Below are positions 1 through 6,375 of a stretch of 16,966 bases of DNA, piece after piece (the stretch's first letter is position 1; each line of letters starts with the position of its first letter). The stretch is from CAZVUW01 sp964629825. GTDB lineage: Bacteria; Actinomycetota; Nitriliruptoria; Euzebyales; Egibacteraceae. The position numbers and the translations under genes were made by a program. The notes below the pieces were generated by a model, which had not been told where the DNA came from, searched no databases, and saw only the letters and a program-made list of their open reading frames with translations. The DNA lies in the NCBI GenBank assembly GCA_964629825.1, contig CAZVUW010000072.1, positions 1-16,966 of the forward strand. The letters run 5' to 3'.

Positions 1-783
1 AGCCACATCGTCTGCACCGCCGACCAGGTCGTCGACGAGGTGCTTGGCTGCCTCAACTTCGCCCTGGACGTCTACCGCGACTTCGGCTTCACCGAGGGGC
101 CCAGCCGGGTGGCGCTGTCCACCCGCCCGCCCAAGGCCGAGACCGTCGGGACCGACGAGGAGTGGGCGCACGCCGAGGACGCTCTGCGCGAGGCCCTGGA
201 CCGCTCCGGGCTCGACTACGTGGTCGACGAGGGCGAGGGGGCCTTCTACGGCCCCAAGATCGATCTGCAGGTGACCGATGCGATCGGGCGCGCCTGGCAG
301 CTCGGCACCGTCCAGGTCGACTTCAACCACCCGCAGCGCTTCGACCTCAGCTACACACCGGCCGGTGGGGGGTCGGCGCGCCCCTACATGGTCCACCGCG
401 CCCTGTACGGCTCGCTCGACCGCTTCTTCGGGATCCTGCTCGAGCACTACGCCGGCGCGTTCCCGACCTGGCTGGCCCCGGTCCAGGCCGTCGTGGTCCC
501 GATCGCCGACCGTCACGCGGACTACGGCGGCGAGGTCGTGGCGGCCCTGCGGGCGCACGGCCTGCGGGCCGAGCTGGACGACTCGGACGACACCATGGGC
601 GCCAAGATCCGGCGCCACCAGCTCGCCAAGGTGCCCTATCAGCTGATCGTCGGAGACAGCGAGGTGGAGGCGCGCACGGTCGCCGTGCGCTCCCGGACCG
701 GCACGCAGCGCAAGGACGTGCCGATGGACCAGCTGCTCGCCGACCTGACCACCGAGGTCGCCGAGCGGCGCATGCCGTCGTGA
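1..783 (+). CDS. thrS: Threonyl-tRNA synthetase, C-terminal part (5' end outside window)
   Basis: Class II aminoacyl-tRNA synthetase that charges tRNA-Thr in the cytoplasm. The frame is open from the first base, so the start lies upstream and only the last 260 residues are seen. The first residues, SHIVCT, match the AHIFC block of the catalytic core. GEGAFYGPKID and VHRALYGS follow; the histidines of the first and last blocks correspond to known zinc ligands of E. coli ThrRS. FPTWLAPVQ (about window residue 154) opens the C-terminal anticodon-binding domain, and VPYQLIVGD near residue 211 belongs to it. The end is intact. The stop TGA overlaps the GTG start of the next gene by four bases, so the HIT gene is probably translationally coupled. 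The same neighbour pair (thrS, HIT) occurs in M. tuberculosis. Identity is secure. Confidence 0.97.
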   Translation, partial: SHIVCTADQVVDEVLGCLNFALDVYRDFGFTEGPSRVALSTRPPKAETVGTDEEWAHAEDALREALDRSGLDYVVDEGEGAFYGPKIDLQVTDAIGRAWQLGTVQVDFNHPQRFDLSYTPAGGGSARPYMVHRALYGSLDRFFGILLEHYAGAFPTWLAPVQAVVVPIADRHADYGGEVVAALRAHGLRAELDDSDDTMGAKIRRHQLAKVPYQLIVGDSEVEARTVAVRSRTGTQRKDVPMDQLLADLTTEVAERRMPS

Positions 784-1319
784 GCCACCCCAGCTCCTCC
801 CGCTCCACCGACGAGCGCCTGGACGAGCTCCAGCGCCTGTGGACGCCATGGCGGATGGCCTACATCCGCGCGCCCGAGGAGGCCGGCGGCGGCTGCCCGT
901 TCTGCGAGCTGCCCGCGCGCGACCCGGAGGAGGACGCGCAGACGCTGATCGTCCACCGCGGGAAGACGGCCTTCCTGATCCTCAACGCCTACCCGTACAA
1001 CCCGGGTCACTTCATGTCCGTGCCGTACCGCCACCTCGAGGCATACGACCAGCTGACCGTCGAGGAGCTGGCGGAGATGAGCGACCTCTGCCAGCGGGGC
1101 ATCCGCGCCCTGCGGGCGTGCAGCTCGCCGCACGGCTTCAACATCGGCGTCAACGTCGGTGTGGCCGCCGGCGCGGGCATCGCCGACCACATCCATCAGC
1201 ACGTGGTCCCGCGCTGGGGCGGGGACACCAACTTCATGACCGTGATCGGCCAGACGCGCGTCCTGCCCGAGCTGCTCGAGGAGACCTACGAGCGCCTCGT
1301 CGACGCCTTCGAGGCCTGA
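780..1319 (+). CDS. HIT-family hydrolase, probable Ap4A phosphorylase
   Basis: 179-residue histidine-triad protein. The triad is HIHQH at residues 137-141 (H137, H139, H141; H139 should be the nucleophile). A CPFC pair at residues 39-42 is the usual zinc half-site. WTPWRMAYI near residue 21 is the N-terminal signature of actinobacterial diadenosine tetraphosphate phosphorylases such as Rv2613c. Such enzymes degrade Ap4A made as a by-product of aminoacyl-tRNA synthetases, which fits its position right behind thrS. I chose GTG 780 because it gives a GTGA overlap with the thrS stop and family-typical length; the frame stays open far upstream but that part has no HIT similarity. No strong Shine-Dalgarno sequence is visible, consistent with coupling. 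The exact nucleotide substrate is inferred from family. Confidence 0.9.
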   Translation: MSHPSSSRSTDERLDELQRLWTPWRMAYIRAPEEAGGGCPFCELPARDPEEDAQTLIVHRGKTAFLILNAYPYNPGHFMSVPYRHLEAYDQLTVEELAEMSDLCQRGIRALRACSSPHGFNIGVNVGVAAGAGIADHIHQHVVPRWGGDTNFMTVIGQTRVLPELLEETYERLVDAFEA

Positions 1320-1320
1320 C

Positions 1321-1917
1321 ATGGCGCTGAACGCCTACGCCCGGGCGTTGACGGACCGCATCGTCAACCCGATCGCGCGCGGCCTGGTGCGGTTGGGCGC
1401 GACCGCCGACACCCTTACGGCGGCAGGCCTCGTCCTCACCGCTGCTGCGGCAGCGGTCGTGATCCTCGTCGATGCGCGGCTCGGGGCGCTGGTGCTGGCG
1501 CTGGGCTCGGTCCTGGACGCCTTCGACGGCGCTGTGGCCAGGCTGCGGGGCACGACCAGCACCTTCGGGGCCTTCTACGACAGCGTCGCGGACCGCGTGT
1601 CGGACGCCATCATCCTCGGCACCGCCGCGTGGCTGGTCCGCGACGACCCGCTGCTGTTCACGGTGGCGATGGTCGCCCTCGGCGGGGCGCAGGTGACGTC
1701 CTACATCCGCGCCAAGGCCGAGTCGCTCGGGTGGAACGCCACCGTCGGCGTCCTCGAGCGCGCCGAGCGGGTGATCATCATGGTCGTGGGGCTCGCCCTC
1801 GACCTGCTCGCGGTGGCGCTGTGGATCCTGGCGATCGGCGCCATCGTGACCATCGCCCAGCGCTGGGTGGTGGTCCGGAGGCAGTCCCTGGCGGCTGGCA
1901 CCGGGCGGGCGCCGTGA
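1321..1917 (+). CDS. pgsA: Phosphatidylinositol-phosphate synthase (CDP-alcohol phosphatidyltransferase)
   Basis: 198-residue integral membrane enzyme of the CDP-alcohol phosphatidyltransferase family. The full signature D-x2-D-G-x2-A-R-x8-G-x3-D-x3-D is present: D66, D69, G70, A73, R74, G83, D87, D91. Hydrophobic stretches at about residues 35-62, 97-125 and 150-183 fit a polytopic membrane protein. In actinobacteria the copy located between the HIT gene and the PIM acyltransferase is PgsA1, which joins CDP-diacylglycerol to inositol 1-phosphate to give phosphatidylinositol phosphate, the precursor of PI and PIMs. The substrate is inferred from this context; another CDP-alcohol transferase activity cannot be excluded from the motif alone. 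One base separates ATG 1321 from the preceding stop. The stop TGA overlaps the next start, GTG 1914. Confidence 0.9.
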   Translation: MALNAYARALTDRIVNPIARGLVRLGATADTLTAAGLVLTAAAAAVVILVDARLGALVLALGSVLDAFDGAVARLRGTTSTFGAFYDSVADRVSDAIILGTAAWLVRDDPLLFTVAMVALGGAQVTSYIRAKAESLGWNATVGVLERAERVIIMVVGLALDLLAVALWILAIGAIVTIAQRWVVVRRQSLAAGTGRAP

Positions 1918-2963
1918 GGCCGAGCCGACCCCTGCGCGGCTCCGGACACCCGGGGGTGGAGGTCGACCGCAACCCCGGAGCGGTTCAGCGCATCCCCCCC
2001 GACGAGCCCGAGCCGCTGGACGTGCGCCTGCGCGGCCTCGCCTGGCAGGTGGCGTGGGAGGCTCTGCGCCGCGTCCCCGAGCCGGTGGCCTTCGGCGCCG
2101 CGGCTGTCGCTGCGCCGATCATGCGACTGGTCGCCGTCCGGCAGCGCCACCAGCTGCGCGCGAACCTCGCGCGCGTGCTGCCGGCCGCCAGCCCCACCGA
2201 GCTGGATGCCCTCGTCGCCGCCGGCTTCCGCTCGTACACCCGCTACTTCGTCGAGGCCTTCCGCGCCGCGGACCTGCGCGCCGAAGACGTCGCGGCCCGC
2301 ACCACCACGGCGGGCACGGAGCGGCTCGACGCCGCTCTGGAGCGCGGCCGCGGCGCGGTGATCCTGCTCGCCCACCACGGCACCTGGGACGTCGCGGCCG
2401 CCTGGGGTGAGGCGCACGCCTACCACCTCGCGGTCGTCGCCGAGGTCGTGCGCCCGCGGGCGCTGTTCGAGAAGTTCGTGCGCCTCAGGGAGACGATCGG
2501 CCTGGAGGTCGTGCCGCTGCGCCGCGGTGAATCGCTGATCGGCCGCCTGTCGACGGTGCTCGCCGCCAACCACCTGGTCGGGCTGCTGAGCGACCGCGAC
2601 CTCACGGGCAAGGGGCCGATCGTCGAGCTCTTCGGAGAGCCCGCCCGGATCCCCCCCGGGCCGGTGCTGCTGGCGCGCCGGACGGGAGCGGCGGTCCTGC
2701 CCGCCACGATGCTTCAGCGCCCCGGGCGCCGCTGGCACCTGGAGATCCTGCCCGAGCTCGACGTCACGAGCGGGACCGTCGAGGACGGCTGCGCGGTCGT
2801 GGCCCGCGGCATCGAGGCGATCGTGCGCACGGATCCGACGCAGTGGCATGTGCTGTCGTCGGTGTGGCTGGCGGACGTCCCGCCCCATCGGCGCGGCGAC
2901 GTCCCGCCCGACATCGCCGAGCGGCTTGAGTCCGGGTGGCGGTCCTCGGGGGTCGAGCCGTGA
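1914..2963 (+). CDS. Phosphatidylinositol mannoside acyltransferase (LpxL/HtrB-like)
   Basis: 349-residue member of the lysophospholipid acyltransferase family. The catalytic H-x4-D motif is HHGTWD, with H154 and D159. A second conserved block (LSDRDLTGKGPIVELFG, followed by a GPVLLARRTGA segment) matches PIM and lipid A acyltransferases. In mycobacteria the gene between pgsA1 and pimA (Rv2611c, PatA) transfers a palmitoyl chain to the mannose of PIM1/PIM2 on the inner face of the membrane; the same role is inferred here. The start GTG 1914 overlaps the pgsA stop by four bases. The first ~35 residues are proline/arginine-rich and less like the family, so a later GTG (2022) is possible. The frame is open well upstream, but that part only shadows pgsA. 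The stop overlaps the pimA start. Confidence 0.88.
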   Translation: MRPSRPLRGSGHPGVEVDRNPGAVQRIPPDEPEPLDVRLRGLAWQVAWEALRRVPEPVAFGAAAVAAPIMRLVAVRQRHQLRANLARVLPAASPTELDALVAAGFRSYTRYFVEAFRAADLRAEDVAARTTTAGTERLDAALERGRGAVILLAHHGTWDVAAAWGEAHAYHLAVVAEVVRPRALFEKFVRLRETIGLEVVPLRRGESLIGRLSTVLAANHLVGLLSDRDLTGKGPIVELFGEPARIPPGPVLLARRTGAAVLPATMLQRPGRRWHLEILPELDVTSGTVEDGCAVVARGIEAIVRTDPTQWHVLSSVWLADVPPHRRGDVPPDIAERLESGWRSSGVEP

Positions 2964-4072
2964 AGATCGCCCTGGTCTGCCCCTACGACTGGTCGCGGCC
3001 GGGCGGTGTGCGCGACCACGTCGTCAACCTCGCCGACCAGCTGTCCGGCGACCACGACGTGCGCATATTCGCTCCCGCCTCCGCGCCGGTCGAAGACGCA
3101 CGGGTCGTCGCCGTGGGCTCTGCGCGGCCGATCCGCTTCAACCGCTCGATCGCGCCGGTCGCGCTGTCTCCGCTGAGCGCTCGCCGCCTGCTGCAGGGTC
3201 TCGCCGACTTCGACCCCCACATCACCCACATCCACGAGCCGCTGGCGCCGGTCCCGTCCGCCGCCGCCGGCGCATTCGGACGCGGACCGCTGGTGGGAAC
3301 CTTCCACACCTGGTCGGACCGGCGGCTGGCCTACTCGGCGGTGGCCCCGCTCGGGCGCAGGGTCGCGAACCGCCTCGCGATGCGCATCGCCGTGTCACCG
3401 GCGGCTCAGGAGTACGCCGCCGGCGCGCTGAAGCTGCCGCTCGGCGCCTTCCGCATCGTCCCGAACGGCGTAGACGTCCCGCGCTTCGCCGGCGCGGAGC
3501 CGCTGCCGCAGCTGGTCGACCCCGAGCGCCCGCTGATCCTGTTCGTCGGCCGCCTCGAGCCGCGCAAGGGCCTGGAGGTGCTGCTGCGCGGCTTCCTGCG
3601 CCTGCGGGTGACGATGCCCAGCGCGCGCCTGTGCGTGGTCGGGGAGGGGCCGGAGCGCGAGCGCTGCCAGGAGCTCATCCCGGCCTCCATCCGCCCCGAC
3701 GTCTTGTTCGTCGGGCGCGTGGCGCACGACGAGCTGCCCCGCTATCACGCCAGCGCCGACGTCTTCGTCTCGCCGGCGACCGGCGGAGAGTCGTTCGGGA
3801 TCGTGCTGCTGGAAGCCATGGCGGCCGGCCTGCCCGTCATCGCCTCGGACATCCCCGGCTACCGCACCGTGCTGAAGGACGGCCGGCAGGGGCGGATGGT
3901 CCGGCCGGGCGACGGCGTCGCGCTGGCGACGGCGCTGGAGGCCCTGCTGGCCAACCCGCGGCTGCGCAAGGCGATGGGGGAGGAGGGCCGCGAGACGGCC
4001 GCCCGCTACGCCTGGCCGGTCGTCGCGGCCCAGGTGACCGAGCTCTACCGCGAGGTGCACCGCTCGACCTAG
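2960..4072 (+). CDS. pimA: Phosphatidylinositol alpha-mannosyltransferase PimA (GT4)
   Basis: 370-residue GT-B fold glycosyltransferase. It transfers mannose from GDP-mannose to the 2-position of phosphatidyl-myo-inositol on the cytoplasmic membrane face, the first committed PIM step. The N-terminal VCPYDWSRPGGV is the PimA-type acceptor-domain start with its GGV loop. VGRLEPRKG (about residue 196) opens the donor domain. The E-x7-E motif of retaining GT4 enzymes is seen as E277 and E285 in GESFGIVLLEAMAAG. The start GTG 2960 is preferred over the in-frame GTG 2936: it places V-K-I-A-L-V at the first beta strand as in mycobacterial PimA, and it makes a GTGA overlap with the acyltransferase stop. 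It is the last gene of the thrS-pimA run. No PimB-like gene or GDP-mannose synthesis gene is in the window. Confidence 0.93.
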   Translation: MKIALVCPYDWSRPGGVRDHVVNLADQLSGDHDVRIFAPASAPVEDARVVAVGSARPIRFNRSIAPVALSPLSARRLLQGLADFDPHITHIHEPLAPVPSAAAGAFGRGPLVGTFHTWSDRRLAYSAVAPLGRRVANRLAMRIAVSPAAQEYAAGALKLPLGAFRIVPNGVDVPRFAGAEPLPQLVDPERPLILFVGRLEPRKGLEVLLRGFLRLRVTMPSARLCVVGEGPERERCQELIPASIRPDVLFVGRVAHDELPRYHASADVFVSPATGGESFGIVLLEAMAAGLPVIASDIPGYRTVLKDGRQGRMVRPGDGVALATALEALLANPRLRKAMGEEGRETAARYAWPVVAAQVTELYREVHRST

Positions 4073-4120
4073 CCGCCGAGTCCGGAGTGCCCGAGCGGAC
4101 GGGCTGATCGTTCAGGACCT

Positions 4121-4137
4121 CCTCCGCGCCTCGGAGG
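4121..4137 (+). terminator. Possible terminator hairpin after pimA
   Basis: CCTCCG (4121-4126) pairs perfectly with CGGAGG (4132-4137) across a 5-base loop, about 50 bases past the pimA stop. There is no T-run behind it, so it could only be a U-less terminator or a chance GC hairpin. A weaker GTCCG/CGGAC pair lies at 4080-4100. Confidence 0.25.
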
Positions 4138-4148
4138 GACCCGCGCCC

Positions 4149-4190
4149 TACACTGAGCGAGGCTCGGGCTGCACCCTGTGTGCAGACCCG
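4149..4190 (+). promoter_or_regulatory. Putative promoter -10 and leader hairpin of the DUF3048 gene
   Basis: TACACT at 4149-4154 is a TAnnnT-type -10 element; no convincing -35 is seen. Just downstream, CGGG-CTGCAC (4165-4174) pairs with GTGCAG-a-CCCG (4180-4190) around a 5-base loop, giving a ten-pair stem with one bulged A. It would lie at the very 5' end of the transcript. The rest of the 4073-4246 gap shows no gene. An AAGGAG Shine-Dalgarno sequence is at 4231-4236. Confidence 0.35.
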
Positions 4191-4246
4191 GACTTCCGCG
4201 CGGTGTCGGGATCGGCGCGGACCCCGCTTGAAGGAGTGCCCTAGCC

Positions 4247-5305
4247 ATGCCACGACGCCTGGTCGTGCTGCTCGCCGCGCTGACGGTCGCCGTGACCGCC
4301 TGCGGATCCCCCAGCGAGCCCGAGCCGACCCCAACCCCGACCGAGCCGCCGCCGCAGGCCGAGCCGATCGTCACCCCCGAGCCCGAGCCGACGCCCACTC
4401 CGACACCGACGCCCGAGCCGGTGCTCGCGCCGCTGACCGGGCTTGAGGTCGACGCCGACGAGGACCTGGACCGGCCCGTCTTCGCGGTCAAGATCGACAA
4501 CAACCCCAAGGCGCTGCCCCAGGACGGGCTGGAGCAGGCCGACGTGGTGTTCTCCGAGCTGGTCGAGGGCGGCACCACCCGCTTCATCGCGCTGTTCCAC
4601 TCCACCGACCCGGGCGAGGTCGGCCCCGTGCGCTCAGGCCGCGAGGTCGATGTCGACCTCATGCCCGCCTTCCAGCCCGTGTTCGGCTACTCGGGCGCGG
4701 CGGCCGAGGTCGTCGGCCAGCTCCAGCGCTCCGGCATGCTGCTCGTCACCGAGGGCGACCCCGGCTGGAGCCGCCGCAAGCGCCCCGGCGTCGCCTACGA
4801 GCACACCCTCTACACCGACGTCGCCACGCAGTGGGAGCGCGGCTCCGACCTTCCCGCCGCCACACAGCCGTGGGCGCTCGACGCCGCTCCGCTGACCGAC
4901 GGCACCGAGGTCGATGGAATGTCGCTGACCTACTCACGCGAGACCACCGTCTCCTGGCAGTGGGACGGCGAGCACTTCGTCCGCACCCAGTACGGCGCGC
5001 CCCACGTGACCTCCTCCGGCGACCAGATCGCGGCGGCGAACGTGGTCGTCCCGCGCGTCGCCGTGCGCCCCGGCCCGCGCGGCGGTGGCACCGTCGCGAT
5101 CCAGGTCGTCGGCGAGGGCGAGGCAGTCGTGTTCCGCGACGGGCGGTCCTACGAGGCGCGCTGGCGGAAGGCCTCGGCCGAGTCGCACTTCGAGTGGCTG
5201 ACCCCGGAGGGCGATCCGCTGCCGCTGGCCCCGGGCCGGACCTGGGTCGAGCTGGTGCCCAGCTCGGGCTCCGTGACGACCACTCCCGCCGCCGCGCTAC
5301 GCTGA
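4247..5305 (+). CDS. DUF3048 (YerB-like) lipoprotein
   Basis: 352-residue predicted lipoprotein. RR at residues 3-4, a hydrophobic h-region, and lipobox VTAC with the lipidated cysteine at residue 19 form a type II signal peptide. Residues 20-60 are an unstructured Pro/Thr/Glu linker with PT and PE repeats that would hold the folded domain away from the membrane. The globular part starts at about residue 75 (FAVKIDNNPKALPQDGLEQA) and continues with DVVFSELVEGGTTRF and EVGPVRSGREVD, matching DUF3048 proteins such as Bacillus YerB. Their biochemical role is not established, so none is assigned. The Shine-Dalgarno AAGGAG lies ten bases before ATG 4247. It is flanked by the PIM operon and pdxS but has its own leader, so a functional link to either is unproven. 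Confidence 0.85.
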   Translation: MPRRLVVLLAALTVAVTACGSPSEPEPTPTPTEPPPQAEPIVTPEPEPTPTPTPTPEPVLAPLTGLEVDADEDLDRPVFAVKIDNNPKALPQDGLEQADVVFSELVEGGTTRFIALFHSTDPGEVGPVRSGREVDVDLMPAFQPVFGYSGAAAEVVGQLQRSGMLLVTEGDPGWSRRKRPGVAYEHTLYTDVATQWERGSDLPAATQPWALDAAPLTDGTEVDGMSLTYSRETTVSWQWDGEHFVRTQYGAPHVTSSGDQIAAANVVVPRVAVRPGPRGGGTVAIQVVGEGEAVVFRDGRSYEARWRKASAESHFEWLTPEGDPLPLAPGRTWVELVPSSGSVTTTPAAALR

Positions 5306-5310
5306 CGGCG

Positions 5311-5336
5311 GCGCCGCAGCGCCTTGCGCGCGGCGC
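5311..5336 (+). terminator. Strong GC hairpin between the DUF3048 gene and pdxS
   Basis: GCGCCGC-a-GCGC (5311-5322) pairs with GCGC-GCGGCGC (5326-5336) around a 3-base loop: an 11-pair all-GC stem with a single bulged A, five bases after the lipoprotein stop. No T-run follows, so it may be a U-less terminator or part of the pdxS leader. A TAnnnT hexamer (TACGCT, 5298-5303) just upstream could be a pdxS -10; if so the hairpin sits at the 5' end of that mRNA. Confidence 0.4.
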
Positions 5337-5374
5337 GACAGTACAGCCCCCTCGCACGAGAAGGTGAGTCCAGC

Positions 5375-6286
5375 GTGACCGACGCCAGCACCCCCGACAG
5401 CAGCAGCCAGGTCGGCACCGACCGCGTGAAGCGAGGGCTCGCCGACATGCTCAAGGGCGGCGTCATCATGGACGTCGTCACCCCCGAGCAGGCCAAGATC
5501 GCCGAGGAGGCCGGGGCCGTCGCGGTCATGGCCCTCGAGCGCGTGCCCGCCGACATCCGCCGGGACGGCGGCGTCGCCCGGATGAGCGACCCCGACATGA
5601 TCGAGTCGATCATGGAGGCCGTGTCAATCCCGGTGATGGCCAAGGCGCGGATCGGCCACTTCGTCGAGGCGCAGGTGCTCCAGGCGATCGGCGTCGACTA
5701 CGTCGACGAGTCCGAGGTCCTCACCCCCGCCGACGAGTCGCACCACATCGACAAGCACGCGTTCACGGTCCCGTTCGTCTGCGGCGCCACCAACCTGGGC
5801 GAGGCCCTGCGCCGCATCGCCGAGGGCGCCGCGATGATCCGCTCCAAGGGCGAGGCCGGCACCGGCAACGTGGTCGAGGCCGTCCGCCACATGCGGGCCA
5901 TCACCGGCGGCATCCGCCGACTGGCGTCCCTGTCGCGGGATGAGCTGTACGCCGAGGCCAAGGAGCTGCGCGCCCCCTACGAGCTCGTGGCCGAGGTCGC
6001 CGAGCGCGGCGCGCTGCCGGTCGTCCTGTTCACCGCCGGCGGCATCGCCACCCCGGCCGACGCGGCCCTGATGATGCAGCTCGGCGCCGACGGCGTGTTC
6101 GTCGGGTCCGGCATCTTCAAGAGCGGCGACCCCGCCCGGCGCGCCCGCGCCATCGTCGAGGCGACCACCTACTTCAACGACCCAGAGGTCATCGCCAAGG
6201 TGAGCCGCGACCTGGGCGAGGCCATGGTCGGGATCAACCTCGACGACCTCAAGGACAACGAGCGCCTGGCCGCCCGCGGCTGGTAG
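5375..6286 (+). CDS. pdxS: Pyridoxal 5'-phosphate synthase subunit PdxS (Pdx1)
   Basis: 303-residue (beta/alpha)8 synthase subunit. It makes pyridoxal 5'-phosphate from ribose 5-phosphate, glyceraldehyde 3-phosphate and ammonia supplied by PdxT, in a 12+12 complex. Visible active-site residues are D33 in MDVVTPEQA, K90 in VMAKARIGH (Schiff base with ribose 5-phosphate) and K158 in IRSKGEAGTGN (second lysine). The K-K spacing of 68 equals that of Bacillus PdxS (K81/K149). The start GTG 5375 is chosen because GAAGGTGAG lies just upstream and the protein gets family length; the frame is open to TTG 5324 with no similarity. Unusually, its partner pdxT is not adjacent: a reverse-strand gene lies between them. 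It ends 24 bases before a large inverted repeat. Confidence 0.96.
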   Translation: MTDASTPDSSSQVGTDRVKRGLADMLKGGVIMDVVTPEQAKIAEEAGAVAVMALERVPADIRRDGGVARMSDPDMIESIMEAVSIPVMAKARIGHFVEAQVLQAIGVDYVDESEVLTPADESHHIDKHAFTVPFVCGATNLGEALRRIAEGAAMIRSKGEAGTGNVVEAVRHMRAITGGIRRLASLSRDELYAEAKELRAPYELVAEVAERGALPVVLFTAGGIATPADAALMMQLGADGVFVGSGIFKSGDPARRARAIVEATTYFNDPEVIAKVSRDLGEAMVGINLDDLKDNERLAARGW

Positions 6287-6310
6287 GTTCCCGCGGCCGG
6301 TGGCGCACCT

Positions 6311-6375
6311 ATCCGGTTGAACCATGGCAAGTTGACTCCGGCATTCGGAGTCAACTTGCCACACCAAAACCGGAT
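6311..6375. repeat. 65-base symmetric inverted repeat, possible bidirectional terminator or REP-like element
   Basis: The outer arms ATCCGGTT (6311-6318) and AACCGGAT (6368-6375) enclose 6-base unpaired segments. Inside them are the inner arms TGGCAAGTTGACTCCG (6325-6340) and its exact complement (6346-6361) around a 5-base loop. That is 24 perfect pairs with a symmetrical 6x6 internal loop. It lies between the convergent ends of pdxS and the reverse-strand nuclease gene, and its last base is the last base of that gene's stop codon. There is no T-run on either strand beyond the stem. Its base composition is less GC-rich than its surroundings, which suggests an element rather than random GC pairing. 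Confidence 0.85.

Noticed and set aside
1701..2888. Reverse open frame opposite pgsA and the acyltransferase
   Set aside because: Low-complexity translation without motifs, entirely antisense to well-supported genes.
2848..4107. Long forward open frame overlapping pimA in another frame
   Set aside because: The translation is Arg/Ala/Pro-rich noise, while the pimA frame carries all GT4 motifs.
4315..4425. Repeat array in the 5' part of the DUF3048 gene
   Set aside because: Short repeats here encode the Pro/Thr/Glu linker of the lipoprotein; they are coding, not a CRISPR or satellite.
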